From the NCBI GenBank assembly GCA_964608895.1, contig CAZSPT010000021.1, positions 1-14,989 of the forward strand: a DNA stretch of 14,989 nt, given 5' to 3'. Numbering within the stretch: the first letter of the stretch is position 1; each line of letters starts with the position of its first letter. Under the pieces are notes generated by a model, which saw nothing but the letters and a program-made list of their open reading frames with translations, made no database searches and had not been told where the DNA came from. A program made the translations under genes and the position numbers. Below are positions 8,401 through 14,683 of this stretch, one piece after another. The DNA is from CAZSPT01 sp964608895 (GTDB taxonomy: Bacteria; Patescibacteriota; Patescibacteriia; 2-01-FULL-39-33).

Positions 8401-9377
8401 GAACTTTTCATACCGGAGGAGTTGCCGCCAAGGGCGACATTACCCAAGGCCTTCCCCGGGTTGAAGAAATTTTTGAAACGCGGATTCCAAAAGCCAAGGC
8501 GGTTATTTCCGAAGTTGCCGGAACAGTTTCTCTCAAGGATGGCGGCCAGGACTTAAAGAGTCCAAAAAGTCGGACGGCCGAGTCGGGAGTCGGCCGGGAA
8601 AAATTGATTCAAATTCGTCATCAGCAGGCGGCTGAAAAGAAATTTTCTTTTGGCGACTATCAAGAAGCTCCCAAATTAAAGGTTAAAGACGGAGATGAAG
8701 TCAAAATTGGTGAAGCGATTTTTACCGTCGCCGGTGAAACGGTTGCCAGTCCGATTGAAGGAAAAGTCAAACTGACCAAAAAGAGTTTGGCTTTGACCGG
8801 TGAAGAGCTGGCCGTTAAAGAATACCTTGTGCCGGTTTCTCGGACGATTTTGGTTAAGGACGGCGATCAAGTTGAACCCGGTGATCAGCTGACCGAGGGT
8901 AGTCTGGACCTTCTCCAGCTTTATCGCTTAAAAGGTCGGGAAGCGACTGAAAAATACATCCTTAAGGAAATTCAGCATATTTATTCTTCCCAAGGCCAGA
9001 AGCTCAACGACAAGCATGTTGAAATTATTATTCGTCAGATGTTTTCAAAAATTTATATCAAGGACGCCGGCGACAGCGATTTCATGCCCGGCGAAGTAAT
9101 GGAATATCTGGATGCTGTCACCGCCAATCAGAAGTTAAAGAAAGCCAAGAAAAAACCGTTGGTTTTTGAACGGCTGCTTTTGGGGATTACCAAGGTTTCT
9201 TTGTCAACCCGGAGTTGGCTGGCGGCCGCTTCCTTCCAAGAAACCGCCCGAGTTTTGATTGACGCCGCCATTTCCGGCAAAACCGATAATTTAAGCGGTT
9301 TGAAGGAAAATATTATAATCGGCCGGCAGATTCCGGCCGGCACCGGTTTTAAAGAAAAAACTCACTTTTCAAAATAG
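5403..9377 (+). CDS. rpoC: DNA-directed RNA polymerase subunit beta'
   Basis: This is the beta' subunit of RNA polymerase, carrying the catalytic magnesium. In order it has the N-terminal zinc site (C91, C93, C106, C109); a lysine/glutamate-rich coiled-coil stretch at about 180-310; clamp helices (Y-R-R-V-I-N-R-N-N-R-L); the N-A-D-F-D-G-D-Q active site with D552, D554 and D556; the bridge helix (S843-T-H-G-A-R-K-G onwards); the second zinc site (C882, C955, C962, C965, spaced almost as in E. coli); and the trigger loop with M999, R1000 and H1003. The trigger loop runs straight into the Q-G-L-P-R-V-E-E block, so the E. coli SI3 insert is absent. At 1324 residues it is complete. There is no Shine-Dalgarno sequence before the ATG. 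It forms an operon with rpoB and is followed by a strong terminator. Confidence 0.98.
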   Translation: MAEEPKKTEVLKTDRELKEKDSSAESRKKNREEGGLVFDAIKLRLASPDDIHNWSRGEVTRPETINYRTQKPEKDGLFCERIFGPVKDWECYCGKYKKIRYKGIVCDKCGVEVTRAIVRRERMGHIDLAAPASHIWFLRGVPSRIGLALDLSIQSLEKVIYFASFIVTEVNEDLKKEAVDQLKAEYKQYQKQIKNEFEQKINQIAGETKEALEAKTKLAGQRDEKLKELEATLTAAEKELKELKVKEVISEHIFHDLSLKYGHIFEAGTGAEAIKKLLKKIDLKKEIKKLEGQLEKSTGTKKNKLFRRLKFFNYLIKNEIKPEWMILTTIPIIPPDLRPMVPLDGGRFATSDLNDLYRRVINRNNRLKQLLDLNAPEVITRNEKRMLQEAIDALIDNNARHGKTVVASTGQKRMLKSIADILKGKQGRFRQNLLGKRIDYSGRSVIVVGPRLKINECGIPKVMALELFRPFIISKLIQRGIVHNVRSANRYIEAGSHEDVWDILEEVTKDAYVLLNRAPTLHRLGIQAFKPILIEGKAIQIHPLVCTAFNADFDGDQMAVHVPLTEGAIAEAKDIILSSNNLLKPAHGKPVVTPNQDIVWGCYYLTGLKENPEPKIFGSLNEALLAWEKNILTFQDEIKIRYFKGKKTPKDVPIIKTTLGRILFNSVLPREYPFVNQQVSDKTLAKILSEILYRFGNQETIKTLDELKSQSFRYLTYSAQSLSIDDLKEVPERQELIDQGDRRLDEIENQYQNGLLTEEERHEKIIELWLSVNNKILEKVKKTLSKDNPIFSMIDSGARGSWGQLSQMIGMKGSVVNPTYEVIELPVKGNFKKGFDVLEFFISTHGARKGLTDTALRTSSAGYLTRRLVDVAQDIVITAEDCGDVEGTVLTREESEAMGESLADRVFGRFLAEEIKHPKTGKTIVAKGEVIDQDNFEKIKELDLDKIVIRSVLFCKNPWGLCQKCYGYNLAYNKLVEPGAAVGIIAAQSVGEPGTQLTMRTFHTGGVAAKGDITQGLPRVEEIFETRIPKAKAVISEVAGTVSLKDGGQDLKSPKSRTAESGVGREKLIQIRHQQAAEKKFSFGDYQEAPKLKVKDGDEVKIGEAIFTVAGETVASPIEGKVKLTKKSLALTGEELAVKEYLVPVSRTILVKDGDQVEPGDQLTEGSLDLLQLYRLKGREATEKYILKEIQHIYSSQGQKLNDKHVEIIIRQMFSKIYIKDAGDSDFMPGEVMEYLDAVTANQKLKKAKKKPLVFERLLLGITKVSLSTRSWLAAASFQETARVLIDAAISGKTDNLSGLKENIIIGRQIPAGTGFKEKTHFSK

Positions 9378-9403
9378 ACTTTTTTCAAAGATTTTCAAGA
9401 GAG

Positions 9404-9435
9404 AAAGCCGGCTTTCGGCCGGCTTTTTGATTTTT
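9404..9435 (+). terminator. Strong intrinsic terminator after rpoC
   Basis: AAAGCCGGC (9404-9412) pairs perfectly with GCCGGCTTT (9418-9426) across a 5-base loop, and the stem runs into a U-rich tail (UUUUUGAUUUUUU). It lies 26 bases after the rpoC stop and closes the RNA polymerase operon. The stem is built from the GCCGGC word that is also very common inside the coding regions. Confidence 0.92.
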
Positions 9436-9439
9436 TAAT

Positions 9440-9448
9440 TTATCCACA
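9440..9448 (+). promoter_or_regulatory. Perfect DnaA-box match
   Basis: TTATCCACA, the strict bacterial DnaA box, lies between the rpoC terminator and the promoter of the regulator gene. It stands alone; no box cluster was seen near it, so it does not mark an origin. It could let DnaA influence the downstream promoter, or be chance. Confidence 0.35.
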
Positions 9449-9475
9449 AGGTTTATTTTATCTTTCTTTCTTTTT

Positions 9476-9484
9476 TGGTATAAT
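9476..9484 (+). promoter_or_regulatory. Extended -10 promoter of the surface-protein operon
   Basis: TGGTATAAT is a perfect TATAAT -10 box with the TGn extension, which can make up for the poor -35 region here (no good match 16-18 bases upstream). Transcription should start near 9491, just before four 14-bp repeats and about 75 bases before the regulator gene. Confidence 0.7.
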
Positions 9485-9500
9485 AAGAACAATTTCAATA

Positions 9501-9556
9501 AACAGCATACTATATATAGCTTTTATTAAATAGCTAGCAATAAATAGCTATCAGTA
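9501..9556. repeat. Four 14-bp tandem repeats, probable operator array
   Basis: Cut every 14 bases, the untranslated leader reads AACAGCATACTATA, TATAGCTTTTATTA, AATAGCTAGCAATA and AATAGCTATCAGTA. All four share A at positions 2 and 4, G5, C6 and the final TA; the last three share ATAGCT. The preceding 14 bases (9487-9500) keep some of the pattern (final CAATA). The array lies just downstream of the predicted start site and ends 10 bases before the ATG of the Xre-type regulator. A transcription factor bound here would block the operon, so autoregulation by the regulator is the natural guess. Confidence 0.6.
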
Positions 9557-9566
9557 TATTAAAGAA

Positions 9567-9779
9567 ATGACGATTGGGACGAAAAAATTGGGTGAAAATA
9601 TCAAACGCTACCGCGGCCGGCAAAATCTTTCTCAAGAGCTTCTCGCCCGAAAAACCGATCTAAAGCTTTCCAATTTGGCTAAGTTGGAAAGCGGTTTGAA
9701 TTCCAATCCGACTTTGGCGACTTTGGCGGCGATTGCTCGGATTCTCACTAAAGGGAGTATTGACCGGCTGGTAAAATAA
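9567..9779 (+). CDS. Xre/Cro-family helix-turn-helix regulator
   Basis: This is a small DNA-binding protein of 70 residues consisting of little more than one HTH_3 domain. The pattern is typical: L-G-E-N-I-K-R-Y-R (8-16), helix 2 in S22-Q-E-L-L-A-R-K-T, recognition helix in K33-L-S-N-L-A-K-L-E-S-G, then the P-T-L-A-T-L-A-A-I-A-R-I-L helix. There is no sensor domain or membrane segment. It is the first gene after a promoter and a set of tandem repeats and lies 18 bases before the secreted-protein gene, so it probably controls its own operon, as a repressor or as an activator. ATG is the only good start; upstream is AAAGAA, without a G-rich Shine-Dalgarno sequence. Its target is inferred from position only. 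Confidence 0.85.
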   Translation: MTIGTKKLGENIKRYRGRQNLSQELLARKTDLKLSNLAKLESGLNSNPTLATLAAIARILTKGSIDRLVK

Positions 9780-9797
9780 TAATTAAACTGATTTTAT

Positions 9798-10505
9798 ATG
9801 TCTAAATTAAAAATAACAACGGCGGCAATTCTGACGGTTCTCGGCCTTGGTTCGGTTTTTGGTTTTATTTCGGCGGCGATGGATTCCGGTAATTATCAAA
9901 TTTGGGCCGATGTTATTTCAACCGGTGGTGTTGAGGATTCCAGTTCTAACAATTATCAGCTTAAAGAAACGGCCGGTGAAGGAATTATCGGGCGGTCAAG
10001 TTCAACTAATTATTCTTCGCGGGCCGGCTTTAGAGAAATGATTAAAGATCAGGTTTTGACTTTAAGTATCAGCGCCAATTCTCTGGAGCTTGGGGAGCTT
10101 TCAACCGGTCAGGCGGCCGGTGATTCCCACACTTTGACGGTTGAAAGCGACTGCACCAACGGTTTGAGCGTCACTTTCAGCGGAGCGACTTTAACCTGCT
10201 CCGGCTGCGGCGGAGTCAACACTATCAGCGCCATCGGCAGTTCGGCGGCCGCTTCTTCGCCGGGAACCAGCCAGTTCGGCTTTAATGTTGTTTACAGCAG
10301 CGGCAGTACCGCCGCTTCAGCCAAAACCCCTTATAATTCTTCGGCCAGTTATGCTTTTAACAGCGGTGATGAGATTGTCAGTGCTTCCGGAGCAATGCCG
10401 TCAAGCGCTGTTTTTAATGTTAATTATATTGCCAATATCAGCGGAAGCGAATCTTCGGGAAATTACAGCACCGCCGTCAGCTATACCGCCACCGCCAGTT
10501 TTTAA
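9798..10505 (+). CDS. Small secreted beta-rich surface protein (WxL-like, without the tryptophans)
   Basis: The function is not known. A Sec signal peptide (K3-K5, then hydrophobic 8-26) leads into a segment with S-G-N-Y-Q (30-34), N-N-Y-Q-L-K-E-T-A-G-E (51-61) and N-Y-S-S-R-A-G-F (71-78), a pattern I know from Patescibacteria secreted proteins. The rest (about 86-235) is rich in Ser, Thr, Gly and alternating hydrophobic residues, hence beta-strand. It opens with L-E-L-G-E-L-S-T-G and H111-T-L-T-V-E-S and ends in Y-S-T-A-V-S-Y-T-A-T-A-S-F. These two places resemble the paired W-x-L motifs of Firmicutes WxL domains, but His and Tyr replace the tryptophans. Three cysteines (119, 134, 137) could form a disulfide. 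Only 3 bases separate it from the next gene, which encodes a DUF916-like protein, the usual partner of WxL proteins. The WxL link is inference from context and faint motif likeness. Confidence 0.7.
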   Translation: MSKLKITTAAILTVLGLGSVFGFISAAMDSGNYQIWADVISTGGVEDSSSNNYQLKETAGEGIIGRSSSTNYSSRAGFREMIKDQVLTLSISANSLELGELSTGQAAGDSHTLTVESDCTNGLSVTFSGATLTCSGCGGVNTISAIGSSAAASSPGTSQFGFNVVYSSGSTAASAKTPYNSSASYAFNSGDEIVSASGAMPSSAVFNVNYIANISGSESSGNYSTAVSYTATASF

Positions 10506-10508
10506 TTT

Positions 10509-11462
10509 ATGAAACGATTTTCAACCATTCTATTTCTAATTTTCATTTTAGGGGTTTTTTTGCCCCGGGCTGTTTTTGGCTTGGGAATTTCTCCGGCGGT
10601 TTTGGAGCTGGAGCTTGAGCCCGGGGAGACCGCCCGGCGCCAGCTGAAACTTTTTAATGAAACTGACCAAGAAATTTATCTTTCCGGCGTGATTGAGATT
10701 TTCCAACCTCGGGGCGAGGAAGGCCAAGCGAAAATTCTCCCTCCGGAAATTGGCAATCAAGCAGTCGGTTGGCTAAAACTCCCGTTAAACTCTGTTTCCT
10801 TGAAACCCGGAGAATTTGTTAACGCCCCCTTGGTTTTTGAAGTTCCTGAAACGGCCGATGTCGGAGGTTATTATCTCGCGGCGGTCTGGGAAACCGCCGC
10901 CGGCCCGAAAAAAAATATTTCTCAAATTGAAATAACCAGCCGGGTTGGCGCTTTGATTTTTCTGACGGTTGCGGGAGAAGTTGAAGAAAAACTGGAAATT
11001 GTTGAATTTTCTTCTTCGGAAAAGGGATTTTTTGGATTTGGCCGGCCGATTGAGTTTTTAGTCCGGCTGGAGAATAAAGGCAATGTCCATCTAAAGCCCC
11101 GCGGTCAGATTGTTTTTAAAAATATTTTTGGCCGGCCGGTTGAATCGCTTAACCTTAATCCCGGCGGCCGGAAAATTCTCCCGAACAGTGTTGGCCGGCT
11201 TTCAACGTTTTGGCCGGCTGAAGCTCAAAAAGCGTCCTTTTTCGGCTCCGGTCTGGTTAGAGAGCTTAAAAATTTCAGAATCGGCCGGATAACCGCTCAG
11301 GTTCAGGCCGAATACGGTTCAGCCAGCCAGAGATTTTCTTCCCAAGAGATTGTTTTTTGGGTTGTTCCTTGGCGGTTACTCGGACTGGCCGCCGTTGTTT
11401 TAATAATAATTTTCGGGTTGAGATTTTTGTTTGTTCGGACTGCTAAAAAAGATAATTTATGA
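10509..11462 (+). CDS. Membrane-anchored Ig-like surface protein, DUF916-like
   Basis: This 317-residue exported protein is held by one C-terminal membrane helix. A signal peptide (1-24) is followed by I-S-P-A-V-L-E-L-E-L-E-P-G-E (27-40) and a beta-sandwich with L-K-L-F-N-E-T. Then comes S-L-K-P-G-E-F (97-103) with V-P-E-T-A-D-V-G-G-Y-Y-L-A-A-V (112-126), the pattern of DUF916-type domains in WxL operons. A second sandwich holds L-E-N-K-G-N-V-H-L-K-P-R-G (187-199). The helix is about 288-308, with a short basic tail (R310, K313, K314) on the cytoplasmic side. DUF916/DUF3324 proteins in Firmicutes bind peptidoglycan or host ligands and work beside WxL proteins; a similar scaffolding role is inferred here. 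Its TGA overlaps the next ATG (ATGA), so the two genes are translationally coupled. Confidence 0.72.
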   Translation: MKRFSTILFLIFILGVFLPRAVFGLGISPAVLELELEPGETARRQLKLFNETDQEIYLSGVIEIFQPRGEEGQAKILPPEIGNQAVGWLKLPLNSVSLKPGEFVNAPLVFEVPETADVGGYYLAAVWETAAGPKKNISQIEITSRVGALIFLTVAGEVEEKLEIVEFSSSEKGFFGFGRPIEFLVRLENKGNVHLKPRGQIVFKNIFGRPVESLNLNPGGRKILPNSVGRLSTFWPAEAQKASFFGSGLVRELKNFRIGRITAQVQAEYGSASQRFSSQEIVFWVVPWRLLGLAAVVLIIIFGLRFLFVRTAKKDNL

Positions 11463-14400
11463 GTTTGAAGAAAGCGATAATTTTATTTTTGTTTTTAGCC
11501 GGAATTATCGGCGCCTCCGGAGTTTTGGCGGCCAGTCAGTCCGGCAGTTTGAATGTTAATGCCAATATTCCCGAAGCTGAAGAGGAAGAGGAGGAAGAAG
11601 AGGGAGGAGGCAGTCCAGGAACTAATCCGGAAAAGCCTTTGCCGACTACTATTCTTCAAATTTCGCCGGTTCTTGGTAATCTTGCCCAAGACTGCGGCCG
11701 GGTAACGATTACTTGGAAGACCGAGTTGGTGACGACTGATTCCAATGGCACCACCGTCAGCGATGTTTCGGCGACCACTGAGCTGGGTTGGGGAATTAAT
11801 TCCGACAGCGAACAGGTGGTTTTCGGCGATTCCGGGGTCAATCACCAAGTCGTTTTGGAAGATTTGATTATCGGTCAGGAATACAAGTATTATCTAAAAT
11901 CGTCGGACGGCAGTTATAGCCGGAAAAATACCGGCGGAACCTTTACTGTTTATTGCCAGTTGGCCAACCCCGAATTGGAAGCCCGGCCGAGTAAAAAGGG
12001 AGTGGAGCTGAAGATAAATTATTCTCCTGATGAACCAGAACCGGCTCGGATTGTTATCCGAAAAGGAATAGCCAGTCCGCCGAATTCTCCGTTTCAGGGG
12101 GAAGAAGTGTATCAGGGCGAAAAAATAGAGGATTTTTTTGACTCAGAACTCACTCAAGAAACTGTCCAATGGTATTCAGTTTTTGTCTGCGATGAAAATA
12201 ATAATTGTTCAAGCGGTTCTTATGACCAGGCTCAACGGACGATTCCGGAAGTTGCCGGCTTGGCGGCGACGCCCGGCGACAGCCGGCTGAATCTTTCTTG
12301 GTCCAATCCTTCAAATAATCCAGACCATGATTTTAATTTTTCCGAAATTAGAATTATTCGGCCGAGCGGCGATTGTTCGGCGGCCGATCCCGGCCAAGGA
12401 GCTGTTTTGGCGGAGATTTCCAACTCCCAATTTTTTGATTTAGATTTGGAAAACGGCAGTCAATATTATTACAAAGTTTTTGTCAAAAACAGTTATGGAG
12501 AATATTCCCGGGGCATCTGCATCGCCGGCGTCCCAACGGTTGAACCGCTTAATTATTGTCCGAGAAATGTTTCTTTGGAAGCCGGGAATCAAGAAGTCGC
12601 CGTTAGTTGGGAAAATCCTTCGGCCGAAGAGGCGGTTTTGGAAAATATCTATTGGCAGCGGGGATTGACTTGTCCGGCCGGAAAAAACGATGGCCGCCGA
12701 GTCTATCAAGGACTGGGGACTGGTTTCAAAGATGTTGAGGTTGAAAATGATTCAATCTATCGCTACGGCAGTTTTGTTGACCATAACGGGCAGACTGACA
12801 GCTGCGGTTGTTTTGCGGCGATTCCTTCGGAAGCCGGAAAGACTCCGGAACTTTGTCCGGGCTGTCAGCTAAGTGACGAACATCCGTTGGTAAGGTTTTT
12901 AGTTAACGGTGACGCTTTGGAAATTTATCCCGATTCTGAAAATAAATTGGCGGTTTTGGCCGGCACTCGGCTGAATGTTATGGTTGTTCGGAGTTTGCTT
13001 CCGAAATTGGCTGATTTACTGGCGGTTGAAATGAACGGCAAAAAGTATTTTCTCGCTTTGGATAATCTTCAAAACGCTTATCAGGCGGTTTTTCAAGTTC
13101 CCGGCCGGTCGGGAAACTATTCTCTTACTTTAACGACCGTCTATCGCGACGGCACTAAGTCGGTCCAGAGTTGGCCGTTGCGGGCCGCTCCTTTGGGAAA
13201 AATTTATTTTGACCCTTTGTTGGAGAAAGGAATCTCCGGAGCTGAAATCACTCTGCTGGACAAAAATCAAGAGCGGTTCTTTGGTTTTGGGGCGGTTAAT
13301 CCGACTATTAGCGATTCCCGCGGCTATTACGGCTTAATGGTTCCGAATGGCGATTATTTTTTGGAAGTGAAAAAAGCGGGTTATCAGCCGAAAACCGTTC
13401 CTTTAACGATTAGAGACAATTTAGTCAACCGTTGGATTGAGTTGACCGGGAAAGAAACTCTTTTTTTAAAGACAAGCGAGTTTCTTCGGAAAATTTTAGA
13501 TAATCCCAAAATTGAGGAAGCCAATGTCAAATATGCCGCTCCGGGAGCCGGAATAATCGCCTTGGCAAGCACTTTTACCGGAATTCCTTGGTGGAGTTTT
13601 CTCCGTTATCTTCATTATCTTTTTACCGAGCCGTTTATCTGGCTGTTCCGAAGAAAGAAAAAGGGCTGGGGAGTTGTCTATAATTCAATTACCAAAGAGC
13701 CACTTGATTTGGCGGTTGTCCGGCTCTATGACAAAAATCAGGAAAAACTCTTAAAATCAAAAGTGACCGACCGCCAGGGCCGCTATAATTTTTTGGTTGA
13801 CCAAGGAGAATATTATCTTGAAGTTGGCAAGCCAAAAATGGATTTTCCTTCGGAAATTTTAAAAAATCAGGAAGAAGATAAAAGATATTCCGACGTTTAT
13901 ACCGGCGGAATAATTAAGATTCGTCAGGGTGAAAAGGGGATTATCACCGCCAACATTCCTTTGGATCCCGAAGACTGCCGAGCTTCAGATCGGGAAATTA
14001 AAAGAAAGCATTTCCATTATAACATCCGGCGAAATATCAGCGTGGTCGGACCGGTTTTTTCGGTTATTTCTTTCGCGGTTTCGCCCGGCTGGCTGACCGC
14101 CGGGTTTCTTCTGTTTCATTTCAGCCTATTTCACCTTTTTCAGCGCCTGGCTGAACAGCATAATTTGAGGAATTGGGGAATTGTTTTCAATCAAGAGAGT
14201 ACCAAACCAATCAACAAAGCGATTGTCAGGATATTTTCTCCGGAATATGACCGAATGCTTGAGACTCAAATAACCGACCGCCACGGTCGTTATGGTTTTT
14301 TTGCCGGAAACAATAATTACTATCTAACTGCTGGCAAAAACGGCTATCTTTCCTTTAAGACCGATACGATTGATTTAAGCGAAAAAAAAGGCCGGGAAGT

Positions 14401-14683
14401 CGTTGCCCGCGATATTCCGCTTCAGCCGGTTTCTGCCAAAGCTCGCTCGTCCGGCTCAATGATTAGCCAAGCCGCCAAAGTTTCAAGCGCGGTTAAAGAA
14501 AAATCAGTCGTTCCGGGCGTTCCTCGCAAGGTTCAAAAAGAACCTTCTCTTTTAGAGGAAAAAGCCGAAGAAATTAAAGAGCGAGAGGTGAAAAAAGCGT
14601 TTGACAGAAAAAAAACAGCCAGCCGCAAGACTTCACGGTCAGGGCAAAAATTAACTCCTCTAAAAGAGGATAAATTTGGATAA
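11459..14683 (+). CDS. Large multidomain membrane surface protein (Fn3-like plus carboxypeptidase-regulatory-like domains)
   Basis: The function is not known; the layout is that of a cell-surface adhesin or envelope scaffold. A signal peptide (1-25) is followed by an acidic linker with eight glutamates in a row (41-48) and a G-G-G-S-P-G spacer. Four fibronectin-III-like domains come next (about 62-166, 168-262, 263-360, 362-456), many ending in cysteine-bearing strands, and a further Ig-like region lies at about 475-577. Three carboxypeptidase-regulatory-like beta domains follow (578-662, 736-836, 905-990), each with a D-x-x-G-x-Y turn. They are separated by hydrophobic membrane stretches at 692-730 (followed by R-R-K-K-K) and 860-897. 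The last 80 residues are highly charged, with Lys/Arg/Glu clusters. There is no LPXTG sorting signal. It overlaps the preceding gene by 4 bases and is the last gene of the operon. No catalytic motif was seen. Confidence 0.75.
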   Translation: MSLKKAIILFLFLAGIIGASGVLAASQSGSLNVNANIPEAEEEEEEEEGGGSPGTNPEKPLPTTILQISPVLGNLAQDCGRVTITWKTELVTTDSNGTTVSDVSATTELGWGINSDSEQVVFGDSGVNHQVVLEDLIIGQEYKYYLKSSDGSYSRKNTGGTFTVYCQLANPELEARPSKKGVELKINYSPDEPEPARIVIRKGIASPPNSPFQGEEVYQGEKIEDFFDSELTQETVQWYSVFVCDENNNCSSGSYDQAQRTIPEVAGLAATPGDSRLNLSWSNPSNNPDHDFNFSEIRIIRPSGDCSAADPGQGAVLAEISNSQFFDLDLENGSQYYYKVFVKNSYGEYSRGICIAGVPTVEPLNYCPRNVSLEAGNQEVAVSWENPSAEEAVLENIYWQRGLTCPAGKNDGRRVYQGLGTGFKDVEVENDSIYRYGSFVDHNGQTDSCGCFAAIPSEAGKTPELCPGCQLSDEHPLVRFLVNGDALEIYPDSENKLAVLAGTRLNVMVVRSLLPKLADLLAVEMNGKKYFLALDNLQNAYQAVFQVPGRSGNYSLTLTTVYRDGTKSVQSWPLRAAPLGKIYFDPLLEKGISGAEITLLDKNQERFFGFGAVNPTISDSRGYYGLMVPNGDYFLEVKKAGYQPKTVPLTIRDNLVNRWIELTGKETLFLKTSEFLRKILDNPKIEEANVKYAAPGAGIIALASTFTGIPWWSFLRYLHYLFTEPFIWLFRRKKKGWGVVYNSITKEPLDLAVVRLYDKNQEKLLKSKVTDRQGRYNFLVDQGEYYLEVGKPKMDFPSEILKNQEEDKRYSDVYTGGIIKIRQGEKGIITANIPLDPEDCRASDREIKRKHFHYNIRRNISVVGPVFSVISFAVSPGWLTAGFLLFHFSLFHLFQRLAEQHNLRNWGIVFNQESTKPINKAIVRIFSPEYDRMLETQITDRHGRYGFFAGNNNYYLTAGKNGYLSFKTDTIDLSEKKGREVVARDIPLQPVSAKARSSGSMISQAAKVSSAVKEKSVVPGVPRKVQKEPSLLEEKAEEIKEREVKKAFDRKKTASRKTSRSGQKLTPLKEDKFG
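13190..14428 (+). repeat. Three diverged copies of a carboxypeptidase-regulatory-like domain
   Basis: Within the 1074-residue protein, the copies at 13664-13966 and 14171-14428 are clearly related: both begin W-G-(V/I)-V-(Y/F)-N, continue A-(V/I)-V-R-(L/I) and share T-D-R-x-G-R-Y-x-F with Y-Y-L and G-K after it. The copy at 13190-13444 is more distant, keeping D-S-R-G-Y-Y-G-L and Y-F-L-E-V. The second and third follow membrane stretches, which suggests duplication of a combined membrane-plus-domain unit. Confidence 0.7.
14656..14670 (+). terminator. Short hairpin at the operon end, weak terminator candidate
   Basis: TCCTCTAAAAGAGGA forms a perfect 6-bp stem with an AAA loop inside the last codons of the large surface protein. 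The tail (TAAATTTGGATAATTTG) is AT-rich but has no clean U-run, so termination here would be weak. No better terminator follows the gene. Confidence 0.3.

Noticed and set aside
9440..9560. Replication origin next to rpoC (DnaA box plus tandem repeats).
   Set aside because: Only one DnaA box is present, no dnaA/dnaN neighbours are seen, and the repeats are better explained as operators of the following gene.
14440..14683. Sortase (LPXTG) anchor at the C-terminus of the large surface protein.
   Set aside because: No LPXTG-like motif or terminal hydrophobic helix is present; the tail is charged and soluble.
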